Shown piece after piece: positions 31,101 through 45,812 of a stretch of DNA of 64,000 bases (position 1 is the first letter of the stretch; each line of letters starts with the position of its first letter). A model generated the notes under the pieces. It was given only the letters and a program-made list of their open reading frames with translations. It did not search any database and was not told the DNA's origin. Source of the DNA: Palaemon carinicauda (Eukaryota > Arthropoda > Malacostraca > Decapoda > Palaemonidae); NCBI RefSeq assembly GCF_036898095.1, contig NC_090731.1, positions 144,092,386 to 144,156,385 of the forward strand, read 5' to 3'. The translations under genes were made by a program, and so were the position numbers.

Positions 31101-33399
31101 TTCTCTCTCTACTAAAGTTTCTCTCTACTAAAGTTTCTCTCTACTAAAGTTTCTCGCTACCAAAGATTCTAGTTTCCTAAAGATTCTCTCTAGTAAGGTC
31201 TCTCGCCACTAAAGTTTCTCTCAAGTTTCTCCATAAAGGTTTCTCTCTCCTACTAAAGTTTCTCGCTACCAAAGATTCTAGTTTCCTAAAGATTCTCTCT
31301 AGTAAGGTCTTCTCGCCACTAAAGTTTCTCTCAAGTTTCTCTATAAAGGTTTCTCTCTACTAAAGTTTCTCGCTACCAAAGATTCTAGTTTCCTAAAGAT
31401 TCTCTCTACTAAGGTTTCTCGCCACTAAAGTTTCTCTCAAGTTTCTCCATAAAGATTCTCTCTAGTAAGGTCTCTCGCCACTAAAGTTTCTCTCAAGTTT
31501 CTCTATAAAGGTTTCTCTCTACTAAAGTTTCTCGCTACCAAAGATTCTAGTTTCCTAAAGATTCTCTCTACTAAGGTTTCTCGCCACTAAAGTTTCTCTC
31601 AAGTTTCTCCATAAAGATTCTCTCTAGTAAGGTCTCTCGCCACTAAAGTTTCTCTCAAGTTTCTCATAAAGGTTTCTCTCTACTAAAGTTTCTCTCTACT
31701 AAAGTTTCTCGCTACCAAAGATTCTAGTTTCCTAAAGATTCTCTCTAGTAAGGTCTCTCGCCACTAAAGTTTCTCTCAAGTTTCTCTATAAAGGTTTCTC
31801 TCTCTACTAAAGTTTCTCTCTACTAAAGTTTCTCGCTACCAAAGATTCTAGTTTCCTAAAGATTCTCTCTAGTAAGGTCTCTCGCCACTAAAGTTTCTCT
31901 CAAGTTTCTCCATAAAGGTTTCTCTCTCTACTAAAGTTTCTCTCTACTAAAGTTTCTCGCTACCAAAGATTCTAGTTTCCTAAAGATTCTCTCTAGTAAG
32001 GTCTCTCGCCACTAAAGTTTCTCTCAAGTTTCTCTATAAAGGTTTCTCTCTCTACTAAAGTTTCTCTCTACTAAAGTTTCTCTCTACTAAAGTTTCTCGC
32101 TACCAAAGATTCTAGTTTCCTAAAGATTCTCTCTAGTAAGGTCTCTCGCCACTAAAGTTTCTCTCAAGTTTCTCTATAAAGGTTTCTCTCTCTACTAAAG
32201 TTTCTCTCTACTAAAGTTTCTCGCTACCAAAGATTCTAGTTTCCTAAAGATTCTCTCTAGTAAGGTCTCTCGCCACTAAAGTTTCTCTCAAGTTTCTCTA
32301 TAAAGGTTTCTCTCTCTACTAAAGTTTCTCTCTACTAAAGTTTCTCGCTACCAAAGATTCTAGTTTCCTAAAGATTCTCTCTACTAAGGTTTCTCCACTA
32401 AAGTTTCTCTCAAAAGTTTCTCTCTACTAAAGTTTCTCTACTAAAGTTTCTCTCTACTAAAGTTTCTACTAAAGTTTCTCGCTACCAAAGATTCTAGTTT
32501 CCTAAAGATTCTCTCTACTAAGGTTTCTCGCCACTAAAGTTTCTCTCAAGTTTCTCTTTCTACTAAAGTTTCTCTCAAAAGTTTCTCTCTACTAAAGTTT
32601 CTCTATAAAGGTTTCTCTTTCTACTAAAGTTTCTCTCTAAGTTTCTCCTAAAGTTTCTCTCTCTACTAAAGTTTCTCTCTCTACTAAAGTTTCTCTCTAC
32701 TAAAGTTTCTGCTACCAAAGTTTCTAGTTTCCTAAAGATTCTCTCTAGTAAGGTTTCTCGCCACTAAAGTTTCTCTCAAGTTTCTCTCTACTAAAGTTTC
32801 TCTCTCTACTAAAGTTTCTCTCAAAGTTTCTCCTAAAGATTTCTCTCTCTACTAAAGTTTCTCTCTACTAAAGTTTCTCTACTAAAGTTTCTCTCTCTAC
32901 TAAAGTTTCTCTCTCTACTAAAGTTTCTCTCTACTAAAGTTTCTCGCTACCAAAGATTCTAGTTTCCTAAAGATTCTCTCTAGTAAGGTCTCTCGCCACT
33001 AAAGTTTCTCTCAAGTTTCTCTATAAAGGTTTCTCTCTCTACTAAAGTTTCTCGCTACCAAAGATTCTAGTTTCCTAAAGATTCTCTCTAGTAAGGTCTC
33101 TCGCCACTAAAGTTTCTCTCAAGTTTCTCTATAAAGGTTTCTCTCTCTACTAAAGTTTCTCGCTACCAAAGATTCTAGTTTCCTAAAGATTCTCTCTAGT
33201 AAGGTCTCTCGCCACTAAAGTTTCTCTCAAGTTTCTCTATAAAGGTTTCTCTCTACTAAAGTTTCTCTCTACTAAAGTTTCTCTCTACTAAAGTTTCTCT
33301 CTACTAAAGTTTCTCGCTACCAAAGTTTCTAGTTTCCTAAAGATTCTCTCTAGTAAGGTCTCTCGCCACTAAAGTTTCTCTCAAGTTTCTCTATAAAGG

Positions 33400-36200
33400 T
33401 TTCTCGCCACTAAAGTTTCTCTCAAGTTTCTCTTTCTACTAAAGTTTCTCTAAAGGTTTCTCTTTCTACTAAAGTTTCTCTATAAAGGTTTCTCTTTCTA
33501 CTAAAGTTTCTCTCTACTAAAGTTTCTCTCTACTAAAGTTTCTAGTTTCCTAAAGATTCTCTCTACTAAGGTTTTTCGCCACTAAAGTTTCTCTCAAGTT
33601 TCTCTTTCTACTAAAGTTTCTCTATAAAGGTTTCTCTCTCTACTAAAGTTTCTCTATAAAGGTTTCTCTTTCTACTAAAGTTTCTCTCTACTAAAGTTTC
33701 TAGTTTCCTAAAGTTTCTCTCTACTAAAATTTCTAGTTTCCTAAAGATTCTCTCTACTAAGGTTTTTCGCCACTAAAGTTTCTCTCAAGTTTCTCTTTCT
33801 ACTAAAGTTTCTCTATAAAGGTTTCTCTCTCTACTAAAGTTTCTCTATAAAGGTTTCTCTTTCTACTAAAGTTTCTCTCTACTAAAGTTTCTCGTTTCCT
33901 AAAGTTTCTCTCTACTAAAATTTCTAGTTTCCTAAAGATTCTCTCTACTAAGGTTTTTCGCCACTAAAGTTTCTCTCAAGTTTCTCTTTCTACTAAAGTT
34001 TCTCTATAAAGGTTTCTCTCTACTAAAGTTTCTCTCTACTAAAGTTTCTAGTTTCCTAAAGATTCTCTCTACTAAGGTTTCTCGCCACTAAAGTTTCTCT
34101 CAAGTTTCTCTTTCTACTAAAGTTTCTCTACTAAAGGTTTCTCTCTACTAAAGTTTCTCTCTACCAAAGTTTCTAGTTTCCTAAAGATTCTCTCTACTAA
34201 GGTTTCTCGCCACTAAAGTTTCTCTCAAGTTTCTATAAAGGTTTCTTTCTATACTAAAGTTTCTCTCTACTAAGTTTCTTTCTACTAAGTTTCTCTCTAC
34301 TAAAGTTTCTCGCTACCAAAGATTCTAGTTTCCTAAAGATTCTCTCTACTAAGGTTTCTCGCCACTAAAGTTTCTCTCAAGTTTCTCTTTTTACTAAAGT
34401 TTCTCTCAAGTTTCTCTTTCTACTAAAGTTTCTCTATAAAGGTTTCTCTTTCTACTAAAGTTTCTCTCTACTAAGGTTTCTCGCCACTAAAGTTTCTCTC
34501 AAGTTTCTCTTTTTACTAAAGTTTCTCTCAAGTTTCTCTTTCTACTAAAGTTTCTCTATAAAGGTTTCTCTCTCTACTAAAGTTTCTCTCTCTACTAAAG
34601 TTTCTCTCTACTAAAGTTTCTCTATCTACTAAGTTTCTCTCTACTAAAGTTTCTCGCTACCAAAGGTTCTAGTTTCCTAAAGATTCTCTCTAGTAAGGTC
34701 TCTCGCCACTAAAGTTTCTCTCAAGTTTCTCTATAAAGGTTTCTCTCTCTACTAAAGTTTCTCTCTCTACTAAAGTTTCTCTCTACTAAAGTTTCTCTAT
34801 CTACTCAAGTTTCTCTCTACTAAAGTTTCTCGCTACCAAAGGTTCTAGTTTCCTAAAGATTCTCTCTAGTAAGGTCTCTCGCCACTAAAGTTTCTCTCAA
34901 GTTTCTCCATAAAGGTTTCTCTCTCTACTAAAGTTTCTCTCTCTACTAAAGTTTCTCTCTACTAAAGTTTCTCTATCTACTAAAGTTTCTCTCTACTAAA
35001 GTTTCTCGCTACCAAAGTTCTAGTTTCCTAAAGATTCTCTCTAGTAAGGTCTCTCGCCACTAAAGTTTCTCTCAAGTTTCTCTATAAAGGTTTCTCTCTC
35101 TACTAAAGTTTCTCTCTACCAAAGATTCTAGTTTCCTAAAGATTCTCTCTAGTAAGGTCTCTCGCCACTAAAGTTTCTCTCAAGTTTCTCTATAAAGGTT
35201 TCTCTCTCTACTAAAGTTTCTCTCTACTAAAGTTTCTAGTTTCCTAAAGATTCTCTCTACTAAGGTCTCTCGCCACTAAAGTTTCTCTCAAGTTTCTCTA
35301 TAAAGGTTTCTCTCTACTAAAGTTTCTCTCTACTAAAGTTTCTCGCTACCAAAGATTCTAGTTTCCTAAAGATTCTCTCTAGTAAGGTCTCTCGCCACTA
35401 AAGTTTCTCTCAAGTTTCTCTATAAAGGTTTTCTCTCTACTAAAGTTTCTCTCTACTAAAGTTTCTCGCCACCAAAGATTCTAGTTTCCTAAAGATTCTC
35501 TCTAGTAAGGTCTCTCGCCACTAAAGTTTCTCTCAAGTTTCTCTGTAAAGGTTTCTCTCTCTACTAAAGTTTCTCTCTACCAAAGTTCTAGTTTCCTAAA
35601 GATTCTCTCTAGTAAGGTCTCTCGCCACTAAAGTTTCTCTCAAGTTTCTCTGTAAAGGTTTCTCTCTCTACTAAAGTTTCTCTCTACCAAAGATTCTAGT
35701 TTCCTAAAGATTCTCTCTAGTAAGGTCTCTCGCCACTAAAGTTTCTCTCAAGTTTCTCTTAAAGGTTTCTCTCTCTACTAAAGTTTCTCTCTACTAAAGT
35801 TTCTCTACTAAAGCTTCTCTCTACTAAAGTTTCTCTCTACTAAAGTTTCTCTCTACTTAAGTTTCTCTACTAAGTTTCTCTCTACTAAAGTTTCTACTAA
35901 AGTTTCTCTCTACTAAAGTTTCTAGTTTCCTAAAGATTCTCTCTACTAAGGTTTCTCGCCACTAAAGTTTCTCTCAAGTTTCTCTTTCTACTAAAGTTTC
36001 TCTATAAAGGTTTCTCTTTCTACTAAAGTTTCTCTCAAGTTTCTCTTTCTACTAAAGTTTCTCTATAAAGGTTTCTCTTTCTACTAAAGTTTCTCTCTAC
36101 TAAAGTTTCTAGTTTCCTAAAGATTCTCTCTATTAAGGTTTCTCGTCACTAAAGTTTCTCTCAAGTTTCTCTTTCTACTAAAGTTTCTCTATAAAGGTTT
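33400..36200. repeat. Variant sub-family blocks within the satellite
   Basis: About 33400-34620 and again 35930-36200, units carry tttctctttctactaaag and ctctataaaggtttctcttt variants and often lack the gctaccaaag monomer. Normal units lie between and around them. Confidence 0.75.
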
Positions 36201-36659
36201 CTCTTTCTACTAAAGTTTCTCTCTACTAAAGTTTCTCGCTACCAAAGATTCTAGTTTCCTTAAGATTCTCTCTAGTAAGGTCTCTCGCCACTAAAGTTTC
36301 TCTCAAGTTTCTCTGTAAAGGTTTCTCTCTCTACTAAAGTTTCTCTACTAAAGTTTCTCTCTACTAAAGTTTCTCTCTACTAAAGTTTCTCGCTACCAAA
36401 GATTCTAGTTTCCTTAAGATTCTCTCTAGTAAGGTCTCTCGCGTCTAAAATTTCTCTCAAGTTTCTCTATAAAGGTTTCTCTCTCTACTAAAGTTTCTCT
36501 ACTAAAGTTTCTCTCTACTAAAGTTTCTCTCTACTAAAGTTTCTCGCTACCAAAGATTCTAGTTTCCTTAAGATTCTCTCTAGTAAGGTCTCTCGCGTCT
36601 AAAATTTCTCTCAAGTTTCTCTATAAAGGTTTCTCTCCACTAAAGTTTCTCTCTACTAA

Positions 36660-38059
<1,400 letters not shown>

Positions 38060-38465
38060 GAAGCCAGCATTGCAATGACCCAAGGGAGGTTCTCGGCAGG
38101 GAGTAACCAGCCAGTTATCAGCTTCGAAGCAGATTCAAAGACCTGTTTTCTAAGGCGACAGTTCATTACCGAGATGGTAAAGCCTCCTTCCCCCCTCCCC
38201 TTGTGCTCTTCGAGATGTATCCCCGTTTTCTATGTTAACATTGAAGAATATTAGTACTTTTCCATTGTAAGGGAAGACTGCTATACACAGAAGTCCATTG
38301 GGTGTAGGAGGGGTACCCCTGAGAAGAGCCAAAGCTTACTCTCTCATATGGCTGGGATTTGGTACGTAGACAAACGCTAGTCTGACAAGTAACGGCTTGT
38401 GAAATATGGTGTGGGAATCCGTAGAGTCTCATCACTCGAATTTCGTACCACTGTCTGAGCGGAAT
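38060..38465 (+). mobile_element. Dispersed repeat, copy A, with a 99-bp core
   Basis: About 405 bp, matching the reverse complement of 52812-53218 along its whole length. A 99-bp core (38065-38163) is identical in both copies; the flanks have diverged clearly. The core translates as MTQGRFSAGSNQPVI and onward, but the frame is not kept outside it. Only non-autonomous repeat features are seen: no terminal repeats, no coding capacity and no A/B boxes that I can support. Confidence 0.75.
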
Positions 38466-38759
38466 GGACAAAATAAATTTCTCAGTACAATTCCTCTATG
38501 AATACCTTATGAGGAAATCTAAGGGGTGTAAACATAATGTTCGACATCCTACTTTCAGTTATCCATGACATTTTACACAGGAATTTGTCCATCTTGTTAT
38601 AGAAAATGGATATGTTGCTTTCTTTAACCTCATAGAAAACCACGAAAACTCGCACTAAAGAGACAAAACAAGATATTACCGAGCGTGATATTGACTTCGT
38701 GGTCGATTGAAATCTAGACTTAAAGCTTTAACTTATGATTTAATAGCAAATATTAATCG

Positions 38760-39515
38760 ATGAAGAGTTTCATCATACTTTACAGAGCTACTTATAATTG
38801 TAATTTACTTTAATTTCTCGACAAGAACAAATAACTAAATTCGCATAGCAAGTTCAGGTGACTTCACACAGCCAATTCCCTGACATTTTCCAGTATTCTA
38901 ATGCCAATTTTTACATCAAGAAGTCAACAAATGTGACGAAACTTTAGTCATTTCATGATCATATATTATAACCACGAAAAAAATTGATTTTGTCACAACT
39001 CTAGACTCTTTGATGTAAAACATGAGGGTAAAATACATGTCAAGAAATATGCCTGCGTGATACCACCCACAGACGCAATTACTCTACTCAAGCGACTGCA
39101 AATTATTTCGATTTCTTAGATAAATTACCGAATTAAGGAAATTTTGATTTAAGATATAAAATGCAGATATTTTATCATTGTTAACAGAGCTGCTTATAAG
39201 TAACATTTACTTTAATTTCTTCATATGAACAATTTACTAAAATTACTTAGCAAGTCTAAGGAGCTCCGTACAGCATATTCCCAGACATTCTCTGGCATTT
39301 TGACGTCAAATTATACTTCAAGATGTCAATACATATGACAAAATTAAAGACACTTAAATTTTGCCACTGGAATTGACTAATTGATGTGAAACCCGATGCC
39401 AAAACTGCCTAACTATGTCAGACTATATGGCTGCATGACACACCTCAGAACATGAATATTCTATTTAAATGACGATAAAATCTTTTGATTTCTTAAACTG
39501 AGATTACGAAAGTAT
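38760..39515. repeat. Degenerate ~402-bp tandem duplication
   Basis: Two diverged copies (about 38760-39160 and 39165-39515) share ordered blocks: acagagctacttataa/acagagctgcttataa, then tagcaagt, a gacattntcng block, a cttcaagatgtcaa-like block, and gatttctta at the end. Confidence 0.6.
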
Positions 39516-39915
39516 ACTTTATGATTTAAACTGAATTACTAAAGTCTATTTCATGATTTAAACTGAACCACGGAAGGTTATTTTATGATTTAAAGTGAAT
39601 TACGAAAGTTTGCTTTACAATTTGAACGGGATTACGAAAGTGACTTTACGATTTGAACTGGATTACGAAAGTTTACTTTACTTTGTGAACTGAATTACGA
39701 ACGTTTACTTTACGTTTTTAACTCACAAAAAATTACTTTGTGATTTAAATTGAATTACGAAAGTTTGTTTTATGATTTAAACTGAATTACGAATGTTTCC
39801 TTTATAATTTGAACTGATCTACGAAGTTTATTTTAATATTTGTGCAGAATTGCGAACGCACACTAAATGATTTGAACTGAGCTTATGAAATTTAACTTTA
39901 CAATTTCAATATTAG
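39490..39915. repeat. Degenerate ~38-bp tandem array
   Basis: About eleven irregular units of the form gatttaaactgaattacg plus aaagtttacttta. It appears to grow from the end of the duplication before it. Confidence 0.75.
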
Positions 39916-40084
39916 ACTTAGTTCTTTCAAATACTCTTTTCCTGACCTTTTTCATGTGAATTTGATGATTTAATACTCATCTTTGTGACTTTGAAAACAC
40001 CCAAGTTTCATGATTACAAACCTATCTATTGATAAGAGAAATTATCTACTGACTTCAATTTGATGCAGCTTTTGATGTAACTTG

Positions 40085-40087
<3 letters not shown>

Positions 40088-40160
<73 letters not shown>
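40088..40160. repeat. (GA)n microsatellite
   Basis: Pure dinucleotide run of 73 bp, the opposite strand sense to the (CT)n tracts of the satellite. Confidence 0.95.
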
Positions 40161-40162
<2 letters not shown>

Positions 40163-40169
40163 AATGACA

Positions 40170-40620
40170 AGATTTCCTTACTGTATTTTGATTTTTCTCC
40201 AGTTTAATTTGAATTATACTGAAATTATCTTTTGTTTAAATTCTTTTGGTTAGTTTAAATTTTGCTGAAATTATTCTACGTTAAATCTTTTGATGACCAA
40301 TGAATTTCACTAAAATTACATTAATTTACTTCTTTGGATTATTACTTGTGAATTTTGCTAAGCTTACTTTATTTTACATGAAATCTTTCGATGATTACTC
40401 ATGAATTTTGCTAAGATTACTTTATTTTACTTTAATTCTTTCCTTAATTTGCATATTTATTCAATAAATTTATATTTTTTACCATTTTACTAATTTTACT
40501 TTAAATTATTTTCATCAAAATTTTAGCGGTATCATAACTTACTTTTATTAAGACTTTTATAAATTTACTTTTATAAGATTGGAAATTGATTTTTTAATTA
40601 TCTTTTACTGATACTAGCTG
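40170..40620. repeat. Degenerate AT-rich repeats
   Basis: Repeated variants of gaattttgctaagattac and tttattttac at irregular spacing. Strongly decayed. Confidence 0.5.
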
Positions 40621-41009
40621 CAATTTTACTTTACTTTGAAAAAAAAAAAACCCTAAATAAGCTCTTGGGGTTTTCTAAATACTTTAATTCTTTTGTAGAC
40701 AAGTTATATACATACTGAATTTTACTTAATATATAGCACCTTACCTTGTACCTTTTGATTTATGAGAATTTAAATTCTTTTAGGGTTGCGTAATCTAGGT
40801 AACTTACATATCAATTTTGAATCAAATTTGGATTAAGCTAAAATTTCATATATTACCCAAACGATTTAATTCAAAAGGCAAAACTTTTAAACTTTGGTGG
40901 CAAAGTCAATTATACGTCAAAACTTAATCAGATTGGAGAGAGAAACTTTGTTATTAATTTGCATCTAGCAGTTATTTTTGTGAGAAATTTCATTACTTTA
41001 AATTATTTT

Positions 41010-41360
41010 ATAACGGCATAGACGATATTTCTTAGGAGGATAAATTACGTTATTCCATTAAATTAAGTCATCTAAATTGAATTATTTAATCAAATTTAAG
41101 TTATTCAATTGAATTACGTTATTTCATTTAAATCAAGTTATTTTTAAGTAGGCTATGGAAAATTACGTTATTTCTTTAAATCCCCTTTTTAATGGCACAT
41201 GAAATCTGCTTCATGGCGATAAATCAAATTATTTCATGAAAATTACCCTTTTTAACGCCATAAAAATATTTTAGTGGGCGGTGGACAAATTACGTTTTCT
41301 CATTAAACTTTATATTTAAAGGCATACAAAATCGTCTCTTGGGTAGGGGTATATTACGTT
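41010..41360. repeat. Degenerate ~90-bp tandem repeat
   Basis: Four to five units sharing aaattacgttatttc, then a T-rich segment, then a ggcata block and a ggtggataaatt-like end. Divergence is high. Confidence 0.55.
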
Positions 41361-41799
41361 ATGCAATCGTCTATATAAATACATATACCATTATGAAATA
41401 CTAATTCATTATCTAATCTGGTGCTATAGTCAAAGTAAAGGCTTACAAGACTATCTACAAACGTTGTTAAGTATAAATTATACAACTGCATATTCTTTCC
41501 AGATGTCTTATGGGAATTTCACATGTAAACGAAACAAACATCAATAAACTTTTAATTTTATTCAAAATTACAAGTCATCCTTCAGTTTAGGTTATTACAA
41601 TACAATTTAGTTACAAATATACACACACTGCTGGAGTAGGCTTTACAAAATTACCCCCTTTTTTTTAGAGAGAGAATTGTCTAAAATTCGATTACAACAT
41701 TCCGCTGGGAATTTAGAAATTATGATATCTTTTGTTTTCCACTTGATTTTATACAAGGATATCAAACCACAGTTTCTGATTGCTTACGAGAATGGGTAT

Positions 41800-42175
41800 G
41801 CAAATTTTGCTCACCAGAATAAACCTATAAATATATAGTGTGTTCACTGGAATAGCTCAACAATATATAGTGTGCTCACCAGAATAGCTCTACAATATAT
41901 AATGTGCTCGCCAGAATAGCTCTGCAATATATATTTTGCTCACCAGAAATGCTCTGCAATATATAGTTTGGGCTTGCCAGAATACGCCCACAGATATATG
42001 GCGAATTTAACAGAATAGAGCTCACCTACAATATAGGGTGTTTGCCAGAATAGGCCTACAATTATATTGTTTGCTCACAAAAGTTCGTTTACAAATATAT
42101 AGTGTGCTCACACGAACAAGCCTAAAAATATATAGTTTTCTCCAGAATAAGCCTACGAATATATAGTAGTGCTGG
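41800..42175. repeat. ~36-bp degenerate minisatellite
   Basis: About ten units built from gctcaccagaatagctc followed by tacaatatatagtgt, with changing spacing. Confidence 0.8.
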
Positions 42176-42894
42176 TATGAAAATTTCAGGTTTCCTATTG
42201 ATCACTAAAAGGTGGTGACGAACAGATATAAGAGCTTCAAATTTGCTTACGACACTATAGATACATAGAGAGCACCATAAAACATTCCATTTTCATATTC
42301 CAATTAGTCATAGCTCATTGCTACATTCTTCACGAACTAGCAGTGGTTTGGAACAGGCTGCGGCGAGTGTCTTCTATTCTCAATACCTTCCTGATACCGA
42401 TCATCTGATAAACCTAAAGTAACGCGTCATCATCATCATCTCCGCTATTGACGCAATGGGTATCAAAGTTACAGTTACTAGCCTTTTATCTGTTTTGGAG
42501 GGACTGAATTTTAGCCTATCATCTTACTTCAAGAGAAATTTAATTTACTAAAACTTTTAGAAATGATAATTATACTGTACTCAATTTTAACAACTTTCAA
42601 ATAGTGCAGTATATTTTTGTTATTATTAAGTGATAAATCAATTTATGTCATTCTTCGTGCATTCAGATTTTCATCTCCATTCCAATAACTTATCATACAT
42701 AATTCAGTTATTGAATTAATTCTTAACAAGACAGTCAACATGTTTTCAAAAATTCAAAGAAAACACTGTTATTACCACTGATGAGATTGGTAGAACTCCC
42801 GAAATGTTGGATGATCAAGACAAGCACTCTCAAACTGACAGACTTCCTAAACAAAAGAATTTTGAAATTATTGCACAGGCCCTTTGTTAATAGA
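42176..42894. other. Spacer between tandem arrays
   Basis: No gene or repeat recognised; a short (cat)n run near 42428. Confidence 0.5.
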
Positions 42895-44910
42895 AACTAT
42901 TGAACAAAAACTTTAAACACAGCAAAAGGCACTCTTGAGCAGACTTTATAGCCAGCAAAAGGCACCATTGAACAGAGAATCTATAGGCTAAAAGGCAATC
43001 TTGAACAAAGACTTTATAGATGCAAAGGATACTCTTCAACAGACTTTATAGGCCGCAAAAGGGTCTCTTGAACAAAGACTTTTATAAGCAGCAAAAGGGT
43101 CTCTTGAACAAAGACTTTTATAAGCAGCAAAAGGGTCTCTTGAACAAAGACTTTATAAGCAGCAAAAGGGTCTCTTGAACAAAGACTTTATAAGCAGCAA
43201 AAGGGTCTCTTGAACAGACATTATAAGCAGCAAAAGGGTCTCTTGAACAAAGACTTATAAGCAGCAAAAGGGTCTCTTGAACAAAGACTTATAAGCAGCA
43301 AAAGGGTCTCTTGAACAAAGACACTATAAGCAGCAAAAGGGTCTCTTGAACAAAGACTTTATAGGCAGCAAAAGATACCATTGAACAGAGACTTTATAAA
43401 CAGCAAAGACACCATAGAAGAGACTTTATAGGCAGCAAAAAGCAGTCTTAAACAGACTTTATAGGCATCAAAAGGCATTCTTTGAACAAAAACCATATAG
43501 GCAGTAAAGGGCACTTTAGAACCGGCTGTACAAGTAGGGCAGACTCTCTTGAACAGACCTTATAGACAGAAACAGGCACTCTTGAACAGACTTTATAGGC
43601 AGCAAAAGGCACTCTTGAACAGAGATTTGAATTTACAGGCAGCAAAAGGGTCTCTTGAACAAAGACCTTATTGGCAGCAAAAGGCACCATTGAACAGAGA
43701 CTTTATAGGCAGTAAACGCCCCTCCTGAACAAAGCATTTATAGGACGCAATAGGTACTCTTCAACTGACTTATAGGCAACAAAAGGGTCTCTTGGACAAA
43801 GACTTTATTGGCAGCAAAAGACACCATTGAACAGAATTTATAGGCAGCAAAATGCAGTCTTTGAACAAGGGCTTTATAGGCAGAAAAAGGTACTCTTGAA
43901 TAAAGATTTTATAAGTAGGAAAAGCTCTCTTGAACAGACTTTATAGGCAGTAAAAGGCATTCTTGACCATACTTTTTAGGCAGCAAAAGGCACTACTGAA
44001 CAGAGACTATTTAGGCAGCAAAAGGAACTATTGAACAGAGACTTTAAAAGGCTACAAAAGGGTGTCTTGAACAAAGACCTTATTGGCAGCAAAAGGCACC
44101 ACTGAAACGAAACTTTATAGGCAGTAAATGGCACTCTTGAACAAAGAATGTATAGGACGCAATTAGTACTCTTCAACAGACTTTATAGACAGCAAAAGGG
44201 ACACTTGAACAAAGACTTTATATGCAGCAAAAGGTACTCTTGTAAAAAGACTTTATAGGCAGTAAATGACACTCTTGAACAAAGAATTTATAAGCAGGAC
44301 AAGGCACTCTTGAACAGACCTTATAGGCAGCAAAAGGCACTATTGAACATGGACATTATAGGCAGCAAAGGGTACTCTTGAACAAAGACTTTTTAGGCAG
44401 CAAAAGGCACTACTGAACCTGGACTTTATGAATAGCAATAGACACTCTTGAACAAAGACTTTAAAGGCAGCCAAAGGCACTCTTGAACAGAGACTTTATA
44501 GGCAGCAAAGGGCACTCTTGAACAAAGACTTTTTAGGCAGCAAAAGACACTATTGAACATGGACTTTATGAATAGCAATACACACTCTTGAACAAAGACT
44601 TTAAAGGCAGCCATAGGCACTATTGAACAGACACTTTATAGGCAGTAAAGGGCACCCTTGAACAAAGACTTTTTAGGCAGCAAAAGGCACTATTGAACGA
44701 AGACTTTTTAGGCAGCAAAATGCACTATTGAACAGACTTTTTAGGCAGCAAAATGCACTATTGAACAGACTTTTTAGGCAGCAAAATGCACTATTGAACA
44801 GACTTTTTAGGCAGCAAAAGGCACTATTGAACAGACTTTTTAGGCAGCAAAAGGCACTATTGAACAGACTTTTTAGGCAGCAAAAGGCACTATTGAACAG
44901 AGATTTTATG

Positions 44911-45547
44911 GACATCAAGGGTTGTGGTGGCCAATGTCCAAAAGGCACTATTGAACAGAGTTTTTATGGACATCAAGGGTTGTGGTGGCCAATGTCCAAA
45001 AGGCACTATTGAACAGACTTTTTAGGCAGCAAAAGGCACTATTGAACAGACTTTTTAGGCAGCAAAAGGCACTATTGAACAGACTTTTTAGGCAGCAAAA
45101 GGCACTATTGAACAGAGATTTTATGGACATCAAGGGTTGTGGTGGCCAATGTCCAAAAGGCACTATTGAACAGAGATTTTATGGACATCAAGGGTTGTGG
45201 TGGCCAATGTCCAAAAGGCACTATTGAACAGACTTTTTAGGCAGCAAAAGGCACTATTGAACAGACTTTTTAGGCAGCAAAAGGCACGATTGAACAGACT
45301 TTTTAGGCAGCAAAAGGCACGATTGAACAGACTTTTTAGGCAGCAAAAGGCACTATTGAACAGAGATTTTATGGACATCAAGGGTTGTGGTGGCCAATGT
45401 CCAAAAGGCACTATTGAACAGAGATTTTATGGACATCAAGGGTTGTGGTGGCCAATGTCCAAAAGGCACTATTGAACAGAGATTTTATAGACATCAAGGG
45501 TTGTGGTGGCCAATGTCCAAAAGGCACTATTGAACAGAGATTTTATG
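44911..45547 (+). repeat. 58-bp composite units: satellite plus SINE head
   Basis: Seven copies of gacatcaagggttgtggtgg followed by ccaatgt start at 44911, 44969, 45126, 45184, 45374, 45432 and 45490. Adjacent ones are exactly 58 bp apart. Each is joined at ccaatgt to the satellite sequence ccaaaaggcac. The same head begins the full SINE that follows, so the join cuts inside the tRNA-like A box. Confidence 0.9.
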
Positions 45548-45552
45548 GACAT

Positions 45553-45812
45553 CAAGGGTTGTGGTGGCCAATGTGGTAACGTGTCTGACTGGTGAACGCC
45601 AGACTATGGTTCGAGTCCCGCTCAAACTTGTTAGTTTCTTTGGTCATCAGCAGCCATTGCCTGGCCCTCCCTCGTCCTAGCTTGGGTGGAGAGGGGGCAT
45701 GGGCACTGATCATATGTAATATGGTCAGTCTCTAGGGCATTATCCTGCTCGATGGGGCAATGTCACTGCCCCTTGCCTCTGCCATTCATGAATGGCCGTT
45801 AAACCTTTAAAA
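45553..45812 (+). mobile_element. tRNA-derived SINE, best preserved copy
   Basis: The RNA polymerase III promoter is visible: A box tggccaatgtgg (45565-45576) and B box ggttcgagtcc (45609-45619). The non-tRNA body follows (gtcatcagcagccattgcctgg, shared with 51600) and the tail ends near ccattcatgaatggccg. It interrupts the 33-bp satellite. Body and tail match the copies at 18285, 18923 and 51455. Confidence 0.85.

Noticed and set aside
45565..45619. Genuine tRNA gene
   Set aside because: A and B boxes are present but the acceptor and anticodon stems do not form, and a SINE body follows; it is a SINE head.
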